Source: CAXSBA01 sp965277105
Lineage (GTDB): Bacteria > Spirochaetota > UBA12135 > COTS27 > CAXSBA01
NCBI GenBank assembly: GCA_965277105.1
Contig: OZ255710.1
Span: 248,001-312,000 of the forward strand
Direction of reading: 5' to 3'
Length of the DNA: 64,000 nucleotides
Position numbers and translations under genes: made by a program. Position 1 is the first letter of the stretch. Each line of letters opens with the position of its first letter. Shown piece after piece: positions 17,990 through 25,674 of the stretch. The notes beneath the pieces were generated by a model. The model was given only the letters and a program-made list of their open reading frames with translations. It did no database searches and had not been told where the DNA came from.

Positions 17990-19153
17990 ATGAAAAATAA
18001 AGAATTTTTAGGATATAAAAGAGAGAATGGCCGAGTTGGGATAAGGAACTACGTCGTTGTCTTGCCAGTGGACGACATTTCCAATGCTGCTGCCGTTGGG
18101 GTAGCAAATAACATTAAAGGAACTATCGCTCTTCCTCACAGTTATGGGCGTTTGCAGTTTGGAGAGGATTTAGAATTACATTTTAGAACGATGATTGGTA
18201 CCGGAGTTAATCCTAACGTTGCTGCGGTTGTGGTTATTGGCATTGAGCCGGGTTGGACTAATAAAATTGTGCAAGGCATTGCTAAAACGGGCAAGCCGGT
18301 AACCGGTTTTGCTATTGAGCAAACAGGAGATATCGACACCATTGCTCAGGCTTCGAGAAAAGCAAAAGAATACGTGCAATGGGCTACCGAATTAGCTAAA
18401 GTTCCTTGCCCGGTTTCTGATCTTTGGATAGCCACAAAATGTGGGGAATCGGATACCACCTCGGGATTGGGGTCTTGCCCCACAGTAGGAAATTTTTTGG
18501 AAAAGTCAGTGGGCCTGGGAATTACCTCTTGCTTTGGGGAAACTTCCGAACTTACCGGAGCAGAAAATTTAGTATCAGAAAGAGCGTCTACGCCAGAAGT
18601 TGCTAAAAAATTTCAGGCGATGTTTGATGATTATGCTAAAATGATTGACAAGCATAAAACTAATGATTTGTCGGAATCACAACCAACCAAAGGAAATATC
18701 GAAGGGGGACTAAGTACTATCGAAGAAAAGGCAATGGGTAATTTTCAAAAAATTGGTAATTTAAAATACATTGACGCCCTAGAGCCAGCCGAAACCCCAA
18801 CAAAAGGGCCTGGCCTTTATTATATGGATACTTCTTCTGCTGCGGCTGAGTGTTGTACTTTGCAGGCGGCTGCTGGCTATGTTCTTCATTTATTTCCTAC
18901 CGGGCAAGGCAATGTGATTGGTAATCCAATTATGCCAGTGGTGAAAATTTCCGCTAACCCAAGAACGGTTCGAACTATGGGAGAACACATAGATGTAGAT
19001 GTGACTGGACTTCTTCGAAGAGAGATGAATTTAGACCAAGCAGGAGATAAGCTTTTCGATTATGTGCTTCGAGTGAGTAATGGGAGAAATACTTGCGCTG
19101 AGACTTTAGGGCATGTGGAATTTGTCATGACTAAACTTTATCGTAGTGCTTAA
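17990..19153 (+). CDS. suyB: (2R)-sulfolactate sulfo-lyase, large subunit (SuyB)
   Basis: The 387-residue product is the UxaA-family catalytic subunit. Its segments match my recollection of SuyB more than altronate dehydratase: GYKRENGRVGIRNYVVVLPV, then PHSYGRLQFGEDLELHFRT, DLSESQPTKGNIEGGL and NPRTVRTMGEHIDVDVTGLL. Altronate dehydratases usually have N-P-S-P-G-N-K-x-G-G where this has QPTKGNIEGG. The reaction is (R)-sulfolactate to pyruvate plus sulfite, in the cytoplasm. AGGAG (17979-17983) lies before ATG 17990. The neighbouring hpsN-like dehydrogenase would supply its substrate. A UxaA-type sugar-acid dehydratase is the main alternative. Confidence 0.78.
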   Translation: MKNKEFLGYKRENGRVGIRNYVVVLPVDDISNAAAVGVANNIKGTIALPHSYGRLQFGEDLELHFRTMIGTGVNPNVAAVVVIGIEPGWTNKIVQGIAKTGKPVTGFAIEQTGDIDTIAQASRKAKEYVQWATELAKVPCPVSDLWIATKCGESDTTSGLGSCPTVGNFLEKSVGLGITSCFGETSELTGAENLVSERASTPEVAKKFQAMFDDYAKMIDKHKTNDLSESQPTKGNIEGGLSTIEEKAMGNFQKIGNLKYIDALEPAETPTKGPGLYYMDTSSAAAECCTLQAAAGYVLHLFPTGQGNVIGNPIMPVVKISANPRTVRTMGEHIDVDVTGLLRREMNLDQAGDKLFDYVLRVSNGRNTCAETLGHVEFVMTKLYRSA

Positions 19154-19185
19154 TGCTTACAAATATTTATAGAAATTAAAAAAAT

Positions 19186-20478
19186 ATGGAATACATAAAA
19201 AAAGCTTCTTATCAGCCAACTTCTTTAGATAATGACACCCAAAAAGTAGTGGATGATATTTTAAAAAATGTTCGAGAAAACAAAGAAAACGCTGTTTTAG
19301 ATTACTCAAAAAAGTTAGATAATTACTCAGGGGTGATTGTGGTGGATCATGAAAAAATAGCAGAACTTACTAGCTCCCTTTCTCATCAGCTAAAAAAAGA
19401 TATTCATTTTGCCTACAACAACGTAAAGAAATTTGCTGAAAAGCAAAAAGAAAGTTTGAGCGAGTTTTCAGTAAAATTAGAAGATGGTTTAGTTGCTGGT
19501 CAAAAATTAGTACCTATTGAAACTGTTGGGTGCTATGTGCCGGGAGGAAGGTACGCGCATATTGCGTCAGCTATTATGAGTATAGTCACTGCTAAAGTAG
19601 CTGGGGTAAAAAACATTATTGCTTGTTCTTCTCCTTATAATGAAAAAGGTATGCATCCTGCTATCTTGTATGCTATGAAACTTGCGGGAGCGGATATTAT
19701 TTTAAATTTAGGAGGAGTGCAGGCTATTGCTACTATGACTTATGGACTGTTTGATTCTCCTCCAGTTTCTTTTATTGTAGGGCCAGGAAATCGTTTTGTG
19801 GCGGAAGCTAAAAGGAAACTCTTTGGTGATATTGGTATAGATCAAATAGCTGGTCCCACAGAGATATTAATTATTGCTGATGAGACAGCTGATCCTATGA
19901 TGCTAGCAATAGATTTAGTCGGACAAGCTGAGCATGGAACTGACTCTCCTGCTTGGTTAGTTGCCATTTCAAAAGAAGTGGCTGAAAAAGTCGTGCAGCT
20001 AGTCCCAGAAGTAATTGAAAAACTTCCAGAAAATCATAAAAAAGCAGCTAAGCAATCTTGGGCTGACTATGGAGAAGTAGTTATTTGTTCTTCAAGAGAA
20101 GAGGCAGTAAAAATAAGTGATGAATATGCGCCCGAGCATTTAGAACTTCAGACCAAAGAGAATGACTGGTATAAAGAAAAACTTACGAATTATGGTTCGC
20201 TTTTTGTCGGAGAAGAAACAACGGTTGCTTTTGGCGATAAGTGTTCGGGCACTAATCACATACTTCCCACTAGAAAAGCAGCTAAATACACCGGGGGTTT
20301 GTCTGTTCAAAAATTTATTAAGATTTTAACCTGGCAAGAAATGTCGAAGGAAGCTAATCGCACAGTAGGGGCAGCGACTGCTCGGATTTCTCGTTATGAA
20401 GGAATGGAAGCTCATGCAAGAACAGCCGATGCTCGTCTAAAAAAATATTTCCCCAATGAAGATTTTTTATTAGAATAA
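19186..20478 (+). CDS. hpsN: Sulfopropanediol 3-dehydrogenase, HisD family (HpsN)
   Basis: The 430-residue product is a HisD-fold NAD-dependent dehydrogenase. It has VGCYVPGGRYAHIASAIMS and IVGPGNRFVAEAKRKLFG, then AGPTEILIIAD. GQAEHGTDSPAWL holds the Gln and His metal ligands, and DEYAPEHLEL the catalytic Glu-His. The gene sits inside suyA-suyB-SDR, with no histidine genes nearby, so I assign it to HpsN. That enzyme oxidises (R)-2,3-dihydroxypropane-1-sulfonate to (R)-sulfolactate, the substrate of SuyAB. The GTDSP segment differs from the usual DPDS of true HisD. Histidinol dehydrogenase is the alternative if no other hisD exists in the genome. Confidence 0.75.
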   Translation: MEYIKKASYQPTSLDNDTQKVVDDILKNVRENKENAVLDYSKKLDNYSGVIVVDHEKIAELTSSLSHQLKKDIHFAYNNVKKFAEKQKESLSEFSVKLEDGLVAGQKLVPIETVGCYVPGGRYAHIASAIMSIVTAKVAGVKNIIACSSPYNEKGMHPAILYAMKLAGADIILNLGGVQAIATMTYGLFDSPPVSFIVGPGNRFVAEAKRKLFGDIGIDQIAGPTEILIIADETADPMMLAIDLVGQAEHGTDSPAWLVAISKEVAEKVVQLVPEVIEKLPENHKKAAKQSWADYGEVVICSSREEAVKISDEYAPEHLELQTKENDWYKEKLTNYGSLFVGEETTVAFGDKCSGTNHILPTRKAAKYTGGLSVQKFIKILTWQEMSKEANRTVGAATARISRYEGMEAHARTADARLKKYFPNEDFLLE

Positions 20479-20483
20479 CGAAG

Positions 20484-21266
20484 TTGTCAGAAAATAAGTT
20501 TTTAGAAGGTTTATTTTCTCTTCAAGGAAGGAAAGCACTTGTTACTGGATCTAGTTCTGGTTTAGGTAAACAGATAGCACTTAGTTTAGCGAAGGCTGGA
20601 GCTGAAATTATCCTTCATGGAACTAAAAAAGAAAAACTAAATGCGGTCACTGAGGAATTTCAAAAAGAGTTTAAAAGAAAATTTTTTTCTTTTCAAGCTG
20701 ATTTTAAACTAGATGAAGTTAGTTTACATAGTTTTGAAAAATTAATTAAAGAGCATCCTGATATTGATATTTTAGTTAACAATGCAGGAATCAATCTACG
20801 AGAATCCTGGGAAGCGGTCTCGCTTGCTTCTTGGCAGAAGACCTTGGATCTTAATGTATCGATTCCTTTTTTTCTGGCTAAAGCAATAGTCCCTGAGATG
20901 ATTAATAATAACTTTGGGCGAATTATTAACTTGGCTTCGTTACAATCAGCAAGGGCTTTCGCTAATTCCATGCCCTACGGTACATCTAAAGCAGGGATTT
21001 CTCAGCTTACGCGAGCCATGGCCGAGGCTTGGTCGCGTTATAATATCACGGTAAATGCGATAGCCCCTGGTTTCTTCCCAACGCCTCTTACCGAAGTTGT
21101 TTTTCAAAATGAGGAAGTAAAAAATAAAAATGCCCAACAAACAGCGATTGGCAGAAATGGCAGAATGGACGACATTAATGGTTTGGTGGTTTTTTTAGCC
21201 TCCCCAGCTTCTGCTTATATTACTGGGCAAACTATATTCTTAGATGGCGGTTTTACCGCTAAATAG
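20484..21266 (+). CDS. Short-chain dehydrogenase, probable HpsO-type DHPS enzyme
   Basis: The 260-residue product starts at TTG 20484, 5 bases after hpsN. It is a classical SDR: cofactor motif ALVTGSSSGLGKQIA (about 18-32), NNAGIN, a Ser-containing strand IINLASLQSA, and the catalytic YGTSK. It ends in ITGQTIFLDGGF. In known DHPS clusters an SDR (HpsO) and HpsP interconvert the two DHPS enantiomers through the ketone, so this enzyme could feed HpsN. On sequence alone it also resembles gluconate 5-dehydrogenase and other sugar-acid SDRs, so only the context supports the sulfonate role. No HpsP or dedicated sulfonate transporter gene is adjacent. Confidence 0.7.
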   Translation: MSENKFLEGLFSLQGRKALVTGSSSGLGKQIALSLAKAGAEIILHGTKKEKLNAVTEEFQKEFKRKFFSFQADFKLDEVSLHSFEKLIKEHPDIDILVNNAGINLRESWEAVSLASWQKTLDLNVSIPFFLAKAIVPEMINNNFGRIINLASLQSARAFANSMPYGTSKAGISQLTRAMAEAWSRYNITVNAIAPGFFPTPLTEVVFQNEEVKNKNAQQTAIGRNGRMDDINGLVVFLASPASAYITGQTIFLDGGFTAK

Positions 21267-21460
21267 TTGTCTAGTTGCTCATCAGGGTAAATCCAGCTAA
21301 TCAGCATTATTCTCAATAAATTTTCTTTTTTTAACTTTTTTTCTAGGTTTGCTAGTATAATAATCCGTTTTTTATGTTAAAATTATAGTAATTATAAGAA
21401 ATACAAAATTACAAAGTTTTAAAGATCATATAAATATAAAAATATATAAATATAAAAATT

Positions 21461-21916
21461 ATGGAAGTAGTACTCATTGAAGAAGTTTATAAATTAGGGA
21501 ATCCTGGTGATGTGGTTAAAGTAAAAAAAGGTTATGCTAGAAATTACTTGCTACCTAACAAATTAGCCGTGAACAAAACTCCGCACGCTTTAAAAATTGT
21601 TGAAAAAAACAAAGAGGTTTTTGCCCAAAAAATTGTTGAAAAAAATAAAGAATATAATGAAATTTTAGAAAAACTTAGTAGCATTGAAAGTTTAGAATCC
21701 ACTATGGAAGCTAGTAAAGAAGGAAAGCTGTTTGGTTCAGTTTCATCTCTTTTGATTAGCAGGCTATTGGAAGAAAAGTTTCAAATTAAGTTAGACAAGA
21801 AATATATCATTATTCGTAATATTATTAAAATCATAGGTGAGCACGAAGTGGATGTGGTTTTCAAACCAGAGCTTAAAACAAAACTTAAAGTTATCATTCA
21901 TCCTAAAGAAAATTAG
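21461..21916 (+). CDS. rplI: Large-subunit ribosomal protein L9
   Basis: The 151-residue product begins MEVVLIEEVYKLGNPGDVV, followed by KVKKGYARNYLLPNKLAV, the highly conserved rRNA-binding N-terminal domain of L9. A charged connecting helix and the C-terminal domain follow (EGKLFGSVSSLLIS). Length is normal. It precedes dnaB, a common arrangement. Confidence 0.97.
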   Translation: MEVVLIEEVYKLGNPGDVVKVKKGYARNYLLPNKLAVNKTPHALKIVEKNKEVFAQKIVEKNKEYNEILEKLSSIESLESTMEASKEGKLFGSVSSLLISRLLEEKFQIKLDKKYIIIRNIIKIIGEHEVDVVFKPELKTKLKVIIHPKEN

Positions 21917-21972
21917 TCTTTTGTTGAGGAAATTTTTATTAAGTATCATTAATAAACAGAGAAAATAGAAAA

Positions 21973-23343
21973 TTGCCTCAAACTAGTCTGCCTTTTAGTA
22001 GTGACGCAGAAGTAGCTTGTTTGGGGGCGCTCCTAATCAACAACCAGCTTTTCGAAAACGTTTTCGATAAACTTCACCCTGACGATTTTTACGACGGACG
22101 AAATAGAATTATTGCTAAGGTTTTATTCGATTTTCGTATTGCTAAAGGCGATGTTCCCATTGATATTATTACTCTTAGTGAAGAATTAAAAAGTAAAAAT
22201 CTTCTCCAAAAAAGCGGGGGATTAGAATACATTAATGGGCTAGTGGATTCTGTGCCCACGACTACTAACATTAAAAATTACGTTAACATTGTTTTTGAAA
22301 AATCTCTCTTGCGTAAAATTATCGCTATTAGTGAAGAAACCATTGACGAGGCTAGTAATAGTTATTTTTCTTCCGATGTTTTAGATAAGTGCATGCAGAA
22401 ATATTTTACTTTGTCTTTTGAGGAATACAAAGATTACGAGCACATTAAAAAGTCTTTAGATGCTACCATTGAGATTATTGAGAGTAATTATCGCCAGCAA
22501 GGTTTTGTGGGGGTTAGTTCGGGCTATAAGAAGTTAGATGAATTAATCGTTGGTTTTCAAAAGTCTAATTTAATTATTATTGGGGGAAGAACTGGTACGG
22601 GGAAAACCGCCTTTGCCCTAAATATGATTGAGCGAATGACGTTTGTTTCTACTGTCACTGATAAAAAAAAATTAGGGGTGGGTATTTTTTCTTTAGAAAT
22701 GTCTAAAACTGAAATTTGTATGAGGATATTATCTAATCGAGCCAGTATTTCTCTAAATGAATTTAAAGATGCTAGTTTTCATGATAGTCGTTGGCAGTCC
22801 TTACTTACGGTAGTAGATGATGCTAGAGAAACCAATATTTTAATTGATGATACCCCGGGAATTGACATTCGGGAGTTGACTAGTAAAGCTAGAAAAATGG
22901 TTAAGGATGGTATTGATATAATTTTTGTTGATTATCTGCAGTTGATTACCGAAAAGGATAATCAAATTTCTAGAGAACAACAAATATCTTCCGTTTCTAA
23001 GCAATTAAAAAATTTAGCAAGGACTTTAAATATTCCAATTATTGCTTTAACCCAACTTAACCGCTCGGCTGATAGTAGAGAAGATAAAACTCCTCGGCTT
23101 TCAGACATTAGAGAGTCAGGGGCCATCGAGCAGGACGCGGATTTAGTGCTTTTTATTCATCGCGATGATAAGAAAAAAAAGAAGGGGATTATTGAAGAAG
23201 TGGAAGAAGAGGCAACTACTAATCAGTTCCCCGACACTTCTACGGCCTACCTTTATGTTTCTAAAAATCGGCATGGCCCAACTGGAAATTTAAGATTAAC
23301 TTTTGAGGGGAAATTCCTTCGATTCGTTGAAGATAATTATTAA
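21973..23343 (+). CDS. dnaB: Replicative DNA helicase DnaB
   Basis: The 456-residue product starts at TTG 21973. The N-terminal domain starts LPFSSDAEVACLGALLINN, with the FYDGRNRIIAKVLF segment. The RecA-like C-terminal domain has Walker A IIGGRTGTGKTAFALNM (usually A-R-P-S-M-G-K-T, so this version is slightly unusual), GIFSLEMSKTEICMR, Walker B IIFVDYLQLI and LSDIRESGAIEQDADLVLF. It unwinds DNA ahead of the replication fork as a hexamer. It sits behind rplI. Complete, with no intein. Confidence 0.96.
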   Translation: MPQTSLPFSSDAEVACLGALLINNQLFENVFDKLHPDDFYDGRNRIIAKVLFDFRIAKGDVPIDIITLSEELKSKNLLQKSGGLEYINGLVDSVPTTTNIKNYVNIVFEKSLLRKIIAISEETIDEASNSYFSSDVLDKCMQKYFTLSFEEYKDYEHIKKSLDATIEIIESNYRQQGFVGVSSGYKKLDELIVGFQKSNLIIIGGRTGTGKTAFALNMIERMTFVSTVTDKKKLGVGIFSLEMSKTEICMRILSNRASISLNEFKDASFHDSRWQSLLTVVDDARETNILIDDTPGIDIRELTSKARKMVKDGIDIIFVDYLQLITEKDNQISREQQISSVSKQLKNLARTLNIPIIALTQLNRSADSREDKTPRLSDIRESGAIEQDADLVLFIHRDDKKKKKGIIEEVEEEATTNQFPDTSTAYLYVSKNRHGPTGNLRLTFEGKFLRFVEDNY

Positions 23344-23366
23344 TTTTTTTTTAAGGGTAGGCTCAC

Positions 23367-23975
23367 TTGTTTATAAAACATTTTAATATTGCTATTTTAA
23401 TTTCAGGTGGGGGGTCAAACATGGAAGCAATTGCTCGCTATTTTTCTTTAAATCGCTTCCCGCAAGTGAAAATTGCCTTAGTTATTAGCGATAGGCCGGA
23501 TGCTGGTGGGTTAAAAAAAGCTAGTAGGTTAGGCATTAAAAATTGTTACCTTCACCCCGGTGATTATAAAACAAAACTCGTAGGGGAAGCAGAAGAAAAT
23601 TATATTCAAAAGTTAAAAAAAGAAAAAGTTGATCTTATTTGTCTAGCGGGGTTTATGCGAATTGTTAAAGCAAAATTTATTAGTGCTTTCCCCCGAAAAA
23701 TTATTAATATTCATCCTTCACTCCTTCCCAAATACCCTGGTCTTAATACTCATGCCCGGGCCTTAGCTGCTGGAGAAAAAGAAGCGGGGTGCACTATCCA
23801 CTTGGTGGACTTAGGTATTGATACGGGTCCGATTATTAGGCAAAGAAAAGTTGTTATTACTCAAGAAGATACAAAAGATAGTTTGAATGAGAAAGTGATT
23901 GCTGAAGAGCATCTTCTTTATCCTGAAGTTATTGCGGATATTTTTAAGAAAAAAATTAATCTGCAAGATTTATAG
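23367..23975 (+). CDS. purN: Phosphoribosylglycinamide formyltransferase PurN
   Basis: The 202-residue product starts at TTG 23367. It transfers a formyl group from 10-formyl-THF to GAR in purine synthesis. Visible motifs are ILISGGGSNMEAIAR at the phosphoribosyl site, GFMRIVKAKFISAFPRKIIN, and NIHPSLLPKYPG, which holds the catalytic Asn and His. CTIHLVDLGIDTGPII carries the catalytic Asp. Length is normal. Confidence 0.95.
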   Translation: MFIKHFNIAILISGGGSNMEAIARYFSLNRFPQVKIALVISDRPDAGGLKKASRLGIKNCYLHPGDYKTKLVGEAEENYIQKLKKEKVDLICLAGFMRIVKAKFISAFPRKIINIHPSLLPKYPGLNTHARALAAGEKEAGCTIHLVDLGIDTGPIIRQRKVVITQEDTKDSLNEKVIAEEHLLYPEVIADIFKKKINLQDL

Positions 23976-23996
23976 TTTAAATATTTTTTTCAAAAA

Positions 23997-24890
23997 ATGT
24001 TTCCAGGAGTTTTACTTGTTCATAAACCTCTTCAAGAAAGTTCTTATGAGCAAATTCGTAAATTAAAAAAATATTTTCCTAAAACAAAAATAGGGCACTG
24101 TGGGACCTTAGATCCTTTTGCCGAAGGATTGCTGATTGTTTTATTAGGAAAAGCAGTTAAATTACAAGATTACTTTTTAAATTTCCTTAAAATTTATCGG
24201 GTAGTAATTAACTTTGGTTATGAAACTAATACTTTAGACAACACTGGGTTCACCACTAAAAAAACTTTTCAAAAAGTTGCTTTAGCAAAAAAAGAAATTA
24301 ATGAAATATTGCAGAAAAAGTTTGTTGGAGAAATTAGTCAACTTCCTCCTGCTTATTCTGCTTTAAAAGTTAATGGGAAAAGGGCTTATGAGCTTGCTAG
24401 AAAAGGAGTAGGAGTTAATCTTGTAGCAAGAAACATAGCCATAAAAAAAGTAGAGCTAGAAAAATGGGATAGGGAGGAGCAGCAAATAACTTTGAAAGTA
24501 GTTTGTGGTTCGGGAACGTATATCCGTTCTTTAGCTAGGGATTTAGGGTATGCGCTGGGGAGCCTAGCTACTGCTAGTAAATTAGTAAGACTACAAATTG
24601 GAGAACTAAAAATTAGTGAAAGTATTTTTTTAACAAGCGATATCGCAGAAAGAGAAAATGTAGAAAAAAAAATAATCCCTTTAAATAAAATAATTATTCA
24701 TCACTCTATTAAGGTAAATGATGATGAATTAAATCTAGTAAAGAATGGAAATTTTTTATTTTTACAAGATAAAATCAAGTTAGGTTATAATTTTATTTAT
24801 CAAAAAGAAAAAATTTTATCCCTTATTTATAAAAATAAAAAAAAAACAAAAATTGTTTTTAATCAAATAGATGAAAATAAAAAAGTATAA
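23997..24890 (+). CDS. truB: tRNA pseudouridine-55 synthase TruB
   Basis: The 297-residue product makes pseudouridine 55 in the T-loop of tRNAs. It has VLLVHKPLQESSYEQIRKLK, the catalytic-Asp segment GHCGTLDPFAEGLLIVLLGKA, the QLPPAYSALKVNGKRAYELAR run and the late motif GSGTYIRSLARDLG. It lies 21 bases after purN and overlaps the next gene by 20 bases. Confidence 0.95.
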   Translation: MFPGVLLVHKPLQESSYEQIRKLKKYFPKTKIGHCGTLDPFAEGLLIVLLGKAVKLQDYFLNFLKIYRVVINFGYETNTLDNTGFTTKKTFQKVALAKKEINEILQKKFVGEISQLPPAYSALKVNGKRAYELARKGVGVNLVARNIAIKKVELEKWDREEQQITLKVVCGSGTYIRSLARDLGYALGSLATASKLVRLQIGELKISESIFLTSDIAERENVEKKIIPLNKIIIHHSIKVNDDELNLVKNGNFLFLQDKIKLGYNFIYQKEKILSLIYKNKKKTKIVFNQIDENKKV

Positions 24891-25623
24891 AACCATCTGG
24901 ATTTCCGATGTTCATTTGGGGGCAAAACGAGCTAAGGCTAAGGAACTTCTTGATTTTCTTAAGCATAATCAATGTAAAACTTTGTTTATTATTGGTGATT
25001 TATTCGATGGGTGGAAGCTAAGAAAAAAATTTTACTGGGAAAGTGTTTATACTGATTTGATGATAGAGCTTTTAAAAATCATTAAAAAAGGGTGTAAGGT
25101 TATTTATATTGCCGGTAATCACGATGAGTTTTTAAGGAACTTCTTGCATAAAAAAATTGTTATAGAAAATTTTCACATTAAAAATAAATACGTTTACAAA
25201 TCTGGCAACAAAAAATATTTAGTCATTCACGGTGATCAGTATGATTTAGTGACCCGTTATCAAAAATGGATAGCGGTTTTTGGCGATAAGCTTTATGGCG
25301 TGTTGATTTTTATTAATAAAATATTTAACTTTTTCAGGCAAAAGCTAGGTTTGGTTGGGCAGAAGTCTTTTTCGAAATATATCAAGCAAAAAATAAAAAA
25401 AGCTGTAGCAATTTTATCGAAATATGAAAAGTCTTTAATCTACGAATGTCGAAATCATGGGTACTCGGGAATTATTTGTGGGCATACGCATATTCCAGCT
25501 ATTAAAAAAATAGATGATTATTATTATTATAACTCGGGAGATTGGGTAGAGTCACTTAGTGCTCTAGTCGAAGACGAAAAAAAAAAAATCGAATTAATTT
25601 ACTGGAATAAAAAAAACAGTTAA
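24871..25623 (+). CDS. Calcineurin-like phosphoesterase, LpxH-like (UDP-2,3-diacylglucosamine diphosphatase family)
   Basis: The 250-residue product has the full metallophosphoesterase set: WISDVHLGAKRAKAKELLDF (D-x-H), IIGDLFDGW, IAGNHDEFLRN, VIHGDQYD and CGHTHIPAI. This pattern with the G-D-L-F-D-G-W and H-G-D-x-x-D segments is that of the LpxH-like family, which hydrolyses UDP-2,3-diacylglucosamine in lipid A synthesis. Assignment to lipid A rather than another pyrophosphatase is inferred. The ADP-heptose-type fusion enzyme elsewhere in the window also points to LPS. It overlaps truB; cas9 begins 51 bases after it on the same strand and may be co-transcribed. Confidence 0.75.
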   Translation: MKIKKYKTIWISDVHLGAKRAKAKELLDFLKHNQCKTLFIIGDLFDGWKLRKKFYWESVYTDLMIELLKIIKKGCKVIYIAGNHDEFLRNFLHKKIVIENFHIKNKYVYKSGNKKYLVIHGDQYDLVTRYQKWIAVFGDKLYGVLIFINKIFNFFRQKLGLVGQKSFSKYIKQKIKKAVAILSKYEKSLIYECRNHGYSGIICGHTHIPAIKKIDDYYYYNSGDWVESLSALVEDEKKKIELIYWNKKNS

Positions 25624-25674
25624 AATTTAATTTTTTAGTTTTTATTTTTAATTTTTTAAAAAAATTTAAAAACG

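Noticed and set aside
17693..19153. Altronate dehydratase (UxaA) for hexuronate use
   Set aside because: There are no uxaB, uxaC or kdg genes nearby, and the QPTKGNIEGG segment plus the HpsN-like neighbour favour SuyAB. It is kept only as the alternative.
19186..20478. Histidinol dehydrogenase of histidine synthesis
   Set aside because: There are no his genes nearby, it has a GTDSP metal-site variant, and it is tightly packed with sulfo-lyase genes; not fully excluded.
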